Assembly: GCA_029555925.1 (NCBI GenBank)
Contig: JAKPQU010000405.1
Coordinates: forward strand, 1 to 14,286
Direction: 5' to 3'
Source of the DNA: Bacillota bacterium
GTDB taxonomy: Bacteria > Eremiobacterota > SpSt-956 > JAKJGF01
DNA: 14,286 bases
A program made the translations under genes and the position numbers. The notes below the pieces were generated by a model. It did no database searches, was not told the DNA's origin, and saw only the letters and a program-made list of their open reading frames with translations. Shown here piece after piece: positions 6,852 through 14,142 of this stretch. Numbering within the stretch: position 1 is the first letter of the stretch; every line of letters starts with the position of its first letter.

Positions 6852-7324
6852 CATGCTTTCTTTAACATATTATATGTATCCAGAATATGCTGTGGCATTA
6901 CTTTTGTGCTCCCTATTACAGGCATAAAGTTTGTATCTCCGTCCCACCTGGGTACTACATGGAGATGTACATGATCTTCTACTCCTGCTCCTGCCACTTT
7001 GCCCAGGTTTATGCCTGCATTAAATCCGGACGGGTTCATGGTCACGTTGAACACTTTCAGAACCTTCTGTGTTAAAGTCATTATTTCCAGCAGTTCATCG
7101 TGATTGAGTTCTGTAAAATCTGCTACATGTCTGTATGGTATAATCATCAGATGGCCGTTATTATAGGGATATTTATTCAGCATTACAAAACACTTTTTAC
7201 CTCTATGAATAACAAGATTTTTTTCATCTTCTTCAGGAAATTTCTGGAATGAACAGAATATACAGTCTGTAATTTTTTCTCCAAGGATATACTCCATCCT
7301 CCAGGGAGCCCATATAACATCCAT
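6839..7324 (-). CDS. HIT-family nucleotide hydrolase/transferase (Ap4A phosphorylase-like)
   Basis: The 161-residue cytoplasmic protein is a histidine-triad enzyme. The HIT motif is H118-V-H120-L-H122-V-V, with H120 as the expected nucleophile that forms a nucleotidyl intermediate. Upstream are C21-I-F-C24, a Zn-type pair common in this branch, and NKYPYNNGHLMIIPYRH (50-66). The N-terminal WAPWRMEYI and the GINLGKVAGAGVEDHVH block match the group annotated as Ap4A phosphorylase or AMP-releasing HIT proteins, acting on dinucleoside polyphosphates or adenylated conjugates. Length is typical. A GAAGGA lies 10 nt before the ATG. The gene follows the beta-propeller lipoprotein by 15 nt, so it is probably co-transcribed. 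The C-terminal WKSE and stop lie in a heptamer array, suggesting the repeat reshaped the 3' end. The family is certain, the substrate is not. Confidence 0.92.
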   Translation of the reverse strand: MDVIWAPWRMEYILGEKITDCIFCSFQKFPEEDEKNLVIHRGKKCFVMLNKYPYNNGHLMIIPYRHVADFTELNHDELLEIMTLTQKVLKVFNVTMNPSGFNAGINLGKVAGAGVEDHVHLHVVPRWDGDTNFMPVIGSTKVMPQHILDTYNMLKKAWKSE

Positions 7325-7339
7325 AAATCATCAGTCCTT

Positions 7340-8590
7340 CTATTTTATTAAAATCAGATCATAGGGAAAATTTCCTGCCGGAATTTCTTTAACCGGTTGA
7401 TCTGTCATTATATCTATGATAGATATGGTATTTGAACCGCCATTGGCGACATAAAGCCTTTTTTTCTCCTGCCAGAGAACCATACCTGTCGGGTTTTTCC
7501 CGATATCTATGGTTTTTATGACTTTTTGTTCTTTACAATCGATTACTGATAGATTATCATCCTGATAATTTGTTACATATAGTTTATTTCCTTCAGGTAA
7601 GAAGAGACATCTTTTCGGGCTCTTTCCGATTTTTATTGACGATTTCTCACCTGTTTTTTTATTTATTACAGAGAGTGAGCAGCTCACCTGATTTACAACA
7701 AAAAGATATTCGGAAGATACGGCTCCGCTGCATGGAAATTCTTCCGTTTCTATGGTTTTTATAATGGTGTTTGAACCTGTATCAATTACAGACACATTGT
7801 TTGACCTTCCGTTCAATACATAGAGAAGCCCTTCTTTATCATCAAAACAAAGACTTACAGGCATTTTCCCTGTATTTATTGTGCCTACCTGTTTGTTTTC
7901 TTTTATATCTATAACAGATACATTATCAGAATCACTGTTTGCTACATAGACAAAATTTTTCGTCGTGACTACAGATGCAGGTTTTTTTTCTACGCTTATA
8001 TGGCCGGTCAATGTAAGCTCTTTAGAAAAATTTAACAATGTTACCGTATTATCACCGCTGTTTGCTACATAAACAGTAGAATATTCACAGCTTATTCCCA
8101 GTCCCTGCGGGTCTTTCCCGACAGGTATCGTTTCTTTGATAATTTCTTTTTCCAGGTCAATTGCAACAACTTCATTTGAGTAATAGCTGGTGGAGAGAAT
8201 GGTAGTTGGTGCTTTTACAACAGCCTGTGGTGTGACTGAAGCCTGATTCGGAATGAGTAATATATTTTCCTTTATATGGTCTCCTCCGTTAATAAATACT
8301 GTTTTACTGTTATCTTTATATCCTTCTTTCGTGACAAGAATTACCATTGAACCGGGAAAATTACTCAGTTCATACCTGCCTTTTTCATCGGTAGAACATG
8401 ATATTTTTGTATTTACCATTTCTACTGTTGCGCCTTTGATAACTTTTCTTGTTATAGAATCCATTACAGTACCTTCTATCGTGCCTGTAACAGGAGCTTC
8501 CGGCGTCTTTACAGGTTTCTTTACTTCATTATTACAGCCCAGAATAAATATGAGAATTATTGCTATAAGGTATTTTTTTGAAGGGATCAT
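7340..8590 (-). CDS. YVTN beta-propeller lipoprotein with N-terminal carboxypeptidase-regulatory-like domain
   Basis: The 416-residue protein starts with a signal peptide ending in ILGC, so Cys19 is the likely lipidated residue (Leu at -2 is slightly unusual). Residues about 38-112 form a CarboxypepD_reg-like domain (GTIEGTVMDSITRKVIKGATV, DEKGRYEL, VTKEGYKD). Residues about 128-416 give seven blades of a YVTN-type propeller, with repeated motifs such as VYVANSGDNTVTLLN, LYVTNYQDDNLSVID and LYVANGGSNTISIID. Such surface propellers serve in binding or protein-protein contacts; catalytic activity is not indicated. The start is 4 nt past the stop of the LolA-like gene, with AAGGGA just upstream inside that gene. 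It likely shares the promoter at 9518-9546. It resembles the lipoprotein at 1504-1872 in the N-terminal domain. Confidence 0.9.
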   Translation of the reverse strand: MIPSKKYLIAIILIFILGCNNEVKKPVKTPEAPVTGTIEGTVMDSITRKVIKGATVEMVNTKISCSTDEKGRYELSNFPGSMVILVTKEGYKDNSKTVFINGGDHIKENILLIPNQASVTPQAVVKAPTTILSTSYYSNEVVAIDLEKEIIKETIPVGKDPQGLGISCEYSTVYVANSGDNTVTLLNFSKELTLTGHISVEKKPASVVTTKNFVYVANSDSDNVSVIDIKENKQVGTINTGKMPVSLCFDDKEGLLYVLNGRSNNVSVIDTGSNTIIKTIETEEFPCSGAVSSEYLFVVNQVSCSLSVINKKTGEKSSIKIGKSPKRCLFLPEGNKLYVTNYQDDNLSVIDCKEQKVIKTIDIGKNPTGMVLWQEKKRLYVANGGSNTISIIDIMTDQPVKEIPAGNFPYDLILIK

Positions 8591-8594
8591 TTAT

Positions 8595-9392
8595 TTATTT
8601 CCCTTGTTCAAGTCTGGTCGGATCTTCAGGTGTAAATAAACTATCAGGGATACCTACATTAACAGCCGCCTGTTTGTACACAATATAGGCATTCATTTTT
8701 CCATCTGTATATCTTTCTATTTTATGGGGTATCCATCTGTTGTCATTTACCTGTTTTGCATCTTTATACATGGTAGTTTTTGTGACTTCTTTCGCTTTAT
8801 CCCCTTCTCCTTCCATTGTTTTATATTCTTCTTTGAGGGGTATATATAGTTCCGTATCTACCCATACGGTAAGAAGCTTCGCCTGAGGGTCTTTTTCATT
8901 TGCAATACTTATTACATAGGCATTTCTATCTCCTACTTTTTCCTGATTTACAACAGTATAGTTTCTGTATTGATCCTGCGGCTGAAGATCTACACTGAAA
9001 GGAAGGTATGGCGAGTGATGATGATCATCTTCTTTCTTTTTTAACGGCCACGTTGTATAGGTACTGTACTGCCAGTCAATTCTGCCGTCTCTTATTGTTA
9101 TGACAAAGAGATCCATCTGAGTACCTTCCATAGTGATTGTTTTTTCTGTTCTTATTTTATTGGGAGCAGCAAAGAAAAGTTTTGCCGTAGCAAAGGATTG
9201 CATGACATTTTTTGCTTCCTGTTTACCGGGGGCAGGGCCAAAAAGTTCCAGTTCTATCATCATATCCTGTATTTTCCCGAGACTGGTTGCCATATAAAGA
9301 TTTTCCATGATTTTCTTTGCATCAGGCGCCGAATATGCCAGTTGAGCAGAAAATACCATCAGACATAATATTAAAAATAACTTTTTAATCAT
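8595..9392 (-). CDS. LolA-like periplasmic outer-membrane lipoprotein-sorting family protein
   Basis: The 265-residue protein has a clear Sec signal peptide (residues 1-22, cleavage after AYSA) and a mature beta-rich domain of the LolA/LolB/LppX-like superfamily. Visible hallmarks are an N-terminal helix (AKKIMENLYMATSLGKIQDM), the strand-turn KLFFAAPNKIRTE, and the later YVISIANEKDPQAKLLTVWVDTELYIPLKEEY block, where a 'WVDTETxLP' segment is usual. This fold carries lipid or lipoprotein in a hydrophobic cavity. A His/Asp-rich loop EDDHHHSPY (about 121-129) is a possible metal-binding insert. GGAGGT lies 7 nt before the ATG. It is first in the minus-strand operon and is followed 4 nt later by the propeller lipoprotein, a plausible cargo or partner. 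It is not the housekeeping LolA by sequence; the exact role is inferred. Confidence 0.8.
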   Translation of the reverse strand: MIKKLFLILCLMVFSAQLAYSAPDAKKIMENLYMATSLGKIQDMMIELELFGPAPGKQEAKNVMQSFATAKLFFAAPNKIRTEKTITMEGTQMDLFVITIRDGRIDWQYSTYTTWPLKKKEDDHHHSPYLPFSVDLQPQDQYRNYTVVNQEKVGDRNAYVISIANEKDPQAKLLTVWVDTELYIPLKEEYKTMEGEGDKAKEVTKTTMYKDAKQVNDNRWIPHKIERYTDGKMNAYIVYKQAAVNVGIPDSLFTPEDPTRLEQGK

Positions 9393-9411
9393 TTGATTAC
9401 CTCCGTTTTCT

Positions 9412-9521
9412 TAGTAGTAAGCGTTCAGCTAAAACCTGTCAGATGACCTGTCAGTCTGAATAATAAAGTTTTGTAATTATGATATAAAAGCTTATTACTG
9501 AAAGCTGAACGCTTATTATTA
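9412..9521 (-). ncRNA. Structured 5' leader: long inverted repeat upstream of the LolA-like gene
   Basis: TAAGCGTTCAGCT (9418-9430) is the exact reverse complement of 9503-9515. Allowing two G-U pairs, the stem extends to 19 bp (9412-9430 with 9503-9521), enclosing 72 nt. Transcription from the minus promoter should start near 9511, so about ten pairs of the stem would be present in the mRNA, with its 3' arm about 8-14 nt before the GGAGG of the LolA-like gene. Inside are the direct repeats ACCTGTCAG (9434-9442 and 9446-9454), and heptamer-phase units GCTTATT, ACTGAAA, GCTGAAC, GCTTATT (9490-9517). It could be a regulatory leader or a MITE-like insertion. I recognise no known riboswitch class. 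Confidence 0.5.
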
Positions 9522-9546
9522 TAACATAAGTTACCATGAGTGACAA
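9518..9546 (-). promoter_or_regulatory. Sigma70-type promoter for the minus-strand operon
   Basis: On the minus strand, TTGTCA (plus positions 9541-9546) and TATAAT (9518-9523) are separated by exactly 17 nt, and TGT directly precedes the -10, giving an extended -10 (TGTTATAAT). It would drive the LolA-like, propeller and HIT genes. The -10 overlaps the outer arm of the inverted-repeat element. Confidence 0.8.
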
Positions 9547-9682
9547 GTTGCAGCCGAAATAGATAAAAGGTTTCTTTAAAATAGTAGAGTAATTTTATAG
9601 GAAATCTATTTCTTGAGAAAAAGAAATTTTTTTTAAATTTTTTGATGGTAAAAATTACAAAAAATTTGGATTTTACTTACTT

Positions 9683-9717
9683 TTCACTTTTCACTACTCA
9701 CTATTCACTAATTAATA
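9683..9717. repeat. Heptamer repeat array, 4-5 units (TTCACTA)
   Basis: TTCACTT, TTCACTA, CTCACTA, TTCACTA and a degenerate ATTAATA run in phase. On the minus strand the unit reads GTGAATA or GTGAGTA, the same as the array beside the HIT gene. It lies between the two divergent promoters, outside both cores. Confidence 0.8.
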
Positions 9718-9785
9718 GATTTACAAAATTAAGTGCAATTCCAGTAAAAGTGAATCTACCTGTCATGAAAAAAACACTATCGTGA

Positions 9786-9814
9786 TTGTAATATTGGATT
9801 TTTTCTGTTATAAT
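9786..9814 (+). promoter_or_regulatory. Sigma70-type promoter for the GAF-PAS gene cluster
   Basis: TTGTAA (9786-9791) and TATAAT (9809-9814) are 17 nt apart, with TGT before the -10, so an extended -10 identical to the opposite promoter (TGTTATAAT). Transcription would start near 9821, giving a leader of about 70 nt before the GAF gene. Confidence 0.75.
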
Positions 9815-9891
9815 ATATAGTTAACATAAGGACAGTAATTGAGGTATCATATCATAAATACCATATGGGAATGGAGATTTTATTTTAGAAT

Positions 9892-11349
9892 ATGTCAGAA
9901 GAAAGCAGGATAGATCAATTTTTAGATTTACTTGAAAAAAGTCTTTCTATGTATTCTACTCATAAGATGGATCTTTTGCTTAAAAATATTATGGAATCTG
10001 CTACGAGAATCATGAAATCCGAGGCCAGTTCTCTTATGCTTCTTGATGAGGAAACAGATGAACTGGTTTTTGAAGTTGCTCTGGGTGAAAAAAAAGAACT
10101 GCTGAGTAAAATTCGTATTAAAGTCGGTGAAGGCATAGCAGGACAGGTAGCAAAATCAGGTGTTCCAATTCTTGTAAATAATGTTTCCTCAGATACCCGT
10201 TTTTGTTCAAAAATAGATGACCTTACCGGTTTTAAAACAAAATCCGTTATATGCGCCCCCTTAAAAGTAGACAGTACCCTTATAGGTGTGGCAGAGGTAT
10301 TAAATCCTGAAGGGGGCAAAGATTTTACAGAAGAAGATGTCAGACTGTTTACAATTTTTTCCAGACTTGCTGCCATGTCTATTCAGAACAGCAGGATATA
10401 TAATAATTTGCAGGATCTTATGATTAAAGAAACTCAGAACCAGCTTAACAGGCTTGAAGTAATGAGTCATATCTCGGGTATAACACTCAGTGTCATGGAC
10501 TTCAGTAATCTTTTCAATGTTATGCTTGAAATAGTTATACAGTCTCTTAACCTTGAAGGAGGGGTCATATATTTAGTGTCTGAACAGAACAGTGATATAT
10601 TCCCAGTTGTGTTCAGAGGTTTTTATGAAGGGGCCCTTCTTAAAAAGGAAAAACTGAATATAAGTGAGCAAATAGTTCGTGACATTATAGTAACTCATAA
10701 ACCTTTAAGAATGGAAGGTTTTACGGAGAAGAAACCTGATAGTGAAGGACATGAAGAATCCCAGGTTATTTTAGGAGTTCCTATGAAGGTAAAGGAAAAA
10801 CTTATAGGTTCCATAGTTGTTTTCAGTAAAAAAGGTCATGATATTCAGCAGCAGGATATAGATTTTTTAAAGACTTTTTCCAGAGATACAGCATCTTCTC
10901 TGGAAAAAGTCGATATTCAGCAACTTTTTGGTAAATTGAAACATAAATCAGAGTCGTATAAAAAGGCAACTTTCGAACATCTTTCTCTCCAGGGTGATTC
11001 GGAAAGATATCACCTGGAAACACTTGCAGAATATATTCCCGAAGCTATTGTTATAACAGACCAGGATTTTAATATTCAACTTGTGAATAAAAAGGCGGAA
11101 GCCACCCTGGGGATGTCAGGAGAAAACATAACAGGTAAAAATATTATGGACTTTCATGACGGTTCTCTTCATGACAGAATAAAGGAAATTAAATCCCGAT
11201 TTCTTTCCAATAAAGAATTGAAAAAAGAGAGTTTTATAAAAAAATTGGCGGGGAATAAAAATTTTAACACCACTGTCTTACCTGTTTACGATCCCTGTCT
11301 GAATCTGAGGGGATTTATAATGGCTATGTCTGAAATTTTATCTGATTAG
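9892..11349 (+). CDS. GAF-GAF-PAS sensor protein without output domain
   Basis: The 485-residue soluble protein contains a first GAF domain (about 25-172; KVGEGIAGQVAKSGVPILVNNVSSDTRF is a classic GAF core), a helical linker (about 172-195), a second GAF-like domain (about 198-340; VILGVPMKVKEKLIGSIVVFSK), another helical linker and a PAS domain (about 375-482; AEYIPEAIVITDQDFNIQLVNKKAEATLGMSGENITGKNIMDF). There is no signal peptide, membrane helix, histidine kinase, GGDEF, EAL, PP2C or DNA-binding domain, so it probably signals by protein contact. Bound ligands cannot be told from sequence. The ATG at 9892 is used because upstream in-frame ATGs run into a TAG; GGAG is 15 nt away, rather far. 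It heads a plus-strand cluster with TPR, BON and glycosyltransferase genes. Confidence 0.9.
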   Translation: MSEESRIDQFLDLLEKSLSMYSTHKMDLLLKNIMESATRIMKSEASSLMLLDEETDELVFEVALGEKKELLSKIRIKVGEGIAGQVAKSGVPILVNNVSSDTRFCSKIDDLTGFKTKSVICAPLKVDSTLIGVAEVLNPEGGKDFTEEDVRLFTIFSRLAAMSIQNSRIYNNLQDLMIKETQNQLNRLEVMSHISGITLSVMDFSNLFNVMLEIVIQSLNLEGGVIYLVSEQNSDIFPVVFRGFYEGALLKKEKLNISEQIVRDIIVTHKPLRMEGFTEKKPDSEGHEESQVILGVPMKVKEKLIGSIVVFSKKGHDIQQQDIDFLKTFSRDTASSLEKVDIQQLFGKLKHKSESYKKATFEHLSLQGDSERYHLETLAEYIPEAIVITDQDFNIQLVNKKAEATLGMSGENITGKNIMDFHDGSLHDRIKEIKSRFLSNKELKKESFIKKLAGNKNFNTTVLPVYDPCLNLRGFIMAMSEILSD

Positions 11350-11363
11350 ATGTTCAGGTAAAC

Positions 11364-11380
11364 CACGCGCCACGCGTCAC
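11364..11380. repeat. Heptamer repeat array, 2 units plus 3 nt (CACGCGT)
   Basis: CACGCGC (11364-11370), CACGCGT (11371-11377) and a trailing CAC fill most of the 53-nt gap between the GAF-PAS and TPR genes. On the minus strand it reads GTGACGC then GTGGCGC. A good GGAG for the next gene follows it. Confidence 0.65.
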
Positions 11381-11402
11381 TATATAAAAAAAGGAGTAAT
11401 TT

Positions 11403-12383
11403 ATGTTAAAGGAAAATTTAGTTAAACAATTATTTCTCGTCTTTACTATTTTTATTTTATCTTTTTCCTGTTACAATATAACCTTCGGTGCAGATAAAGA
11501 GGCACAGGACCATAATAAACTCGGTATGGACTATCTTGATAAAGAGCAATATGAGCTTGCTCTTAAAGAATTCAATCTTGCCATTAAGATTGACCCGAAT
11601 TATGCAGAAGCTATAAAAAACAGAGGAAATGTATATTTTTTCCAGAATAAATTCGAAGCAGCTCTTAAAGAGTATTTAAAAGCAATTTCCGTAGATCCAG
11701 GTTACTGGAATGCCTATAACAATGCTGCCAATGCATACTGGGAACTTGAAAAGGTTCAGGATGCGCTGGATTATTATGATAAGGCTATTAAGGCTGATCC
11801 GACTGCCATGTTGCCATACTGGAATGCCGGCAATAAATATCTGGATCTGAAACAATATGACAATGCGGCGAAATATTTTCAGAAAGGTCTTTCTGTAGAT
11901 CCGAAGAATGCTCCACTTCATACCTATCTTGGTTATACTCTTTATAAAATGGAAAAGACAGATGATGCACTCGCCCATCTGAATAAAGCTATAGCACTTA
12001 ATCCTGATGACAGTTTGCCTTATTATGATCTGGCACGTATATATTATGATAAAGCTGAACTCCTGACTAAAAGATATGTAGAATCCACTACCAATACCGA
12101 TGCAGATAAAAAGAATGCGGAAAAAGCTTTTAATTTATATCAGGAAGCGGAAAAGAATTTTTCAAAAGCTGTTGAACTGGAACCTGATAATCCTGAATAC
12201 AGGTTTCTGCTTGGTAATACCTATTTTGGCCTTACAGAAGACGATAAAGCTCTTGAACAATATCAAAAAGGTATAGAACTCGCAAGAGAAGAGGGGAAAA
12301 ATGAACTGGTAAGACTTATGCAGGGTCAAATTAAAAAGATACAGGAACTTAAAGAAAAACGTGAAAGGGGAAAAAATAAATAA
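11403..12383 (+). CDS. Exported TPR-repeat protein
   Basis: The 326-residue protein has an N-terminal export signal (about residues 1-30, probable cleavage after TFGA; the upstream FSC is not a convincing lipobox). From residue 34 it has five nearly perfect tandem TPRs of 34 residues, each ending in a DP- or NP- turn (IKIDPN, ISVDPG, IKADPT, LSVDPK, IALNPD), then an irregular insert (about 205-250, TKRYVESTTNTDADKK), and two more TPRs. The end is a charged helix (KKIQELKEKRERGKNK). It is a periplasmic scaffold by architecture. AAGGAG is 9 nt before the ATG. The BON gene starts 2 nt past its stop, so the two are almost certainly co-expressed. Confidence 0.88.
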   Translation: MLKENLVKQLFLVFTIFILSFSCYNITFGADKEAQDHNKLGMDYLDKEQYELALKEFNLAIKIDPNYAEAIKNRGNVYFFQNKFEAALKEYLKAISVDPGYWNAYNNAANAYWELEKVQDALDYYDKAIKADPTAMLPYWNAGNKYLDLKQYDNAAKYFQKGLSVDPKNAPLHTYLGYTLYKMEKTDDALAHLNKAIALNPDDSLPYYDLARIYYDKAELLTKRYVESTTNTDADKKNAEKAFNLYQEAEKNFSKAVELEPDNPEYRFLLGNTYFGLTEDDKALEQYQKGIELAREEGKNELVRLMQGQIKKIQELKEKRERGKNK

Positions 12384-12385
12384 AT

Positions 12386-13372
12386 ATGTCACCAAAGTTT
12401 TTTATATTCGTTATTGTTTGTTTTTTGCTATGCAGTACTGTTGTATGTTTTGCAGAAGATACTAAAGGAGAATTTTTTTACAGTGATCCTTATATAATGT
12501 ATTCAGTAAGAAAAGCTCTTTATGAGGATATGACTGCAGGCAAATTTGAACTGCCTGTTACCTCGGACGCAGGCATAGTTACTATCTCAGGAGAGGTAGA
12601 TTGTGAGGAAACAGCTAAAAAAGTTGAGGATATAGCCGGTAAAATTTCGGGGGTAAAAAAAGTAAATAATACTATTGTAATTAATCCGTCTCTTAAAACA
12701 AAACCATTTCTGAAAACAGATAAAGAAATAAATGATGAAGTGGCGAAAAAACTTTCTACCGTGAAAAGAGTAAAAGCTTATAAACTTGATACTGTTACCA
12801 TAGGAGGGAGAGTTACAATAAAAGGCCGAGTAGATAGCCTGGACGCAGAGATTTCGTCTCTGGAGGTTGCCAGATCTGTTGAAGGTGTCACTTCTGTAAG
12901 AAGCAAGATTGAGGTTGATTCAGGAGTAAATGACGGTTATACCTTTGTTGCAACAAAGCTGTTAATGGTTGCAGACCCCAGGATTAACGGTTTTGGCATA
13001 CATATAGATGTAGAGGATGGCATTATAATATTAAGGGGTAATGTTGACAATGAAGATACAAGACAGATTGCTATAAATAAGGCCAGAGGTATAGCAGGTT
13101 CAAAAGGAGTTATAAGTTATCTTGAAATAAATGAGACGGTAACGTTAGACAAACCTGCCGTATCAGATACTACTCTTACGGCTCAGGTAGATGAACTTCT
13201 CAAAGGAGATAAAGATTTATCCAGATATAATATAAAACCATCCTGTACCAACGGTATAGTTACACTCTCAGGCACTGTTGATAGCCGCGATATTGTCCTT
13301 TCCGCAGTTGAAAAAGTCAGCACTATTCCAGGAGTGAGAGCTGTTAAAAGTGAACTTGAGATAAAATCATGA
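12386..13372 (+). CDS. Periplasmic protein with four tandem BON domains
   Basis: The 328-residue protein has a Sec signal peptide (1-23, cleavage after CFA) followed by four BON domains at about 30-104, 110-176, 182-252 and 260-327. Each repeats the pattern of a helix, a hydrophobic GxVTIxGxVD strand and a V-GVxxVxxxI end, for example GIVTISGEVDCEE, RVTIKGRVDSLDAE, GIIILRGNVDNED and GIVTLSGTVDSRD. BON proteins (OsmY/Kbp-like) bind membranes, phospholipid or peptidoglycan and are often stress-linked. Two to three copies are common; four is at the high end. The start is only 2 nt after the TPR stop; AAGGGG lies about 16 nt upstream. The last codons overlap the next gene by 4 nt (ATGA), so coupling is likely. 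Confidence 0.9.
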   Translation: MSPKFFIFVIVCFLLCSTVVCFAEDTKGEFFYSDPYIMYSVRKALYEDMTAGKFELPVTSDAGIVTISGEVDCEETAKKVEDIAGKISGVKKVNNTIVINPSLKTKPFLKTDKEINDEVAKKLSTVKRVKAYKLDTVTIGGRVTIKGRVDSLDAEISSLEVARSVEGVTSVRSKIEVDSGVNDGYTFVATKLLMVADPRINGFGIHIDVEDGIIILRGNVDNEDTRQIAINKARGIAGSKGVISYLEINETVTLDKPAVSDTTLTAQVDELLKGDKDLSRYNIKPSCTNGIVTLSGTVDSRDIVLSAVEKVSTIPGVRAVKSELEIKS

Positions 13373-14142
13373 GTGATACTATAGAATTAAGTATTGTTAT
13401 ACCTGCTTATAATGAAGCAAAGAGGATTGGCAATACACTGGATAAGATTTCTCTTTATCTGTCAGGCAAACCTTTTTCTTCTGAAATAATAGTTGTAGAT
13501 GATGGTAGTTCAGATGATACCCCTTCTATTCTGGAAGGTTATAAGAACAAAATTCCACGGTTATCAATTATTCGTAATGAACCTAACAGAGGTAAAGGAT
13601 ACAGTGTAAAAGAAGGTATATTACAGGCAAAGGGAGCATATATAATTTTTTCCGATGCAGATATGTCTACTCCCATAGAGGAAACAGACAAATTTATGTC
13701 TGCTTTCCGGGAAGGTATTGCTCTTGCCATAGGATCGAGACATGTAGCCGGAGCTGAAATAAAGGTAAAACAGCCATTATATCGTCATCTGATGGGCCGT
13801 TTCTTCAATCTCTTTGTAAGAATTATAGCTCTCCCTTCCATACATGATTCTCAATGCGGATTTAAAGGGTTCAGCAGGGAATGTGCTTTCTGTATTTTTC
13901 AAAATATAAATACCTTTGGTTACAGTTTTGATGTGGAAGTCATATATCTTGCATATAAGTTCGGTTTTAAACTCAAGGAAATACCTGTCATATGGATTGA
14001 TACTCCCGGCAGCAGAATAAATCCTCTTACAGATCCTTTAAAAATGTTCATAGATGTAATTAAAATCAGATGGAAACACAGGAATACGAATTTTTTAAGA
14101 GGAAGAACCCAGGGAAACAGTATCGTGACGCGTAACGCGTAA
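13369..14142 (+). CDS. Family 2 glycosyltransferase, dolichyl-phosphate glucosyl/mannosyltransferase-like
   Basis: The 257-residue protein has a GT-A fold: SIVIPAYNEAKRI (8-20), DDGSSDDT (44-51) for nucleotide binding, DADMSTP (96-102) with the metal-binding D-x-D type motif, and SIHDSQCGFKGFSR (157-170), the acceptor/catalytic region typical of dolichyl-phosphate beta-glucosyltransferase (ALG5/DPM1-like) proteins. It probably moves a sugar from a nucleotide sugar to a polyprenyl phosphate at the cytoplasmic membrane face; no membrane helix is obvious. The ATG overlaps the BON stop by 4 nt. The last residues (VTRNA) and the TAA stop are read from a GTGACGC/GTAACGC heptamer array, so the tail is not family-conserved. 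Function is well supported at family level; the sugar is unknown. Confidence 0.9.
   Translation: MSDTIELSIVIPAYNEAKRIGNTLDKISLYLSGKPFSSEIIVVDDGSSDDTPSILEGYKNKIPRLSIIRNEPNRGKGYSVKEGILQAKGAYIIFSDADMSTPIEETDKFMSAFREGIALAIGSRHVAGAEIKVKQPLYRHLMGRFFNLFVRIIALPSIHDSQCGFKGFSRECAFCIFQNINTFGYSFDVEVIYLAYKFGFKLKEIPVIWIDTPGSRINPLTDPLKMFIDVIKIRWKHRNTNFLRGRTQGNSIVTRNA

Larger units (their letters stand above)
9393..9891. other. Divergent intergenic regulatory region (499 nt)
   Basis: This gap holds no gene that I can support. From left to right it carries the Shine-Dalgarno of the LolA-like gene, a 110-nt inverted-repeat element (9412-9521), the minus promoter (9518-9546), a region rich in A and T runs (about 9590-9680), a heptamer array (9683-9717), and the plus promoter (9786-9814) with a leader of about 70 nt. 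Inside the A/T-rich part, ATTTCTT (9608-9614) pairs with AAGAAAT (9621-9627) followed by eight T, a terminator-like shape with an all-A/T-rich stem. A small dyad GGTAT/ATACC (9843-9847, 9858-9862) lies in the plus leader. Confidence 0.8.

Noticed and set aside
8253..8639. 128-residue plus-strand reading frame
   Set aside because: It is antisense to the propeller and LolA-like genes, with no start signal or family resemblance.
9412..9521. Insertion sequence
   Set aside because: Only 110 nt, no transposase and no visible target duplication; kept as a leader or possible MITE-like element.
9608..9634. Terminator in the divergent gap
   Set aside because: The stem is almost all A/T and no transcript would reach it from the plus side; the shape probably follows from base composition.
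9960..10376. 138-residue minus-strand reading frame, Ser-rich
   Set aside because: It is a shadow of the first GAF domain.
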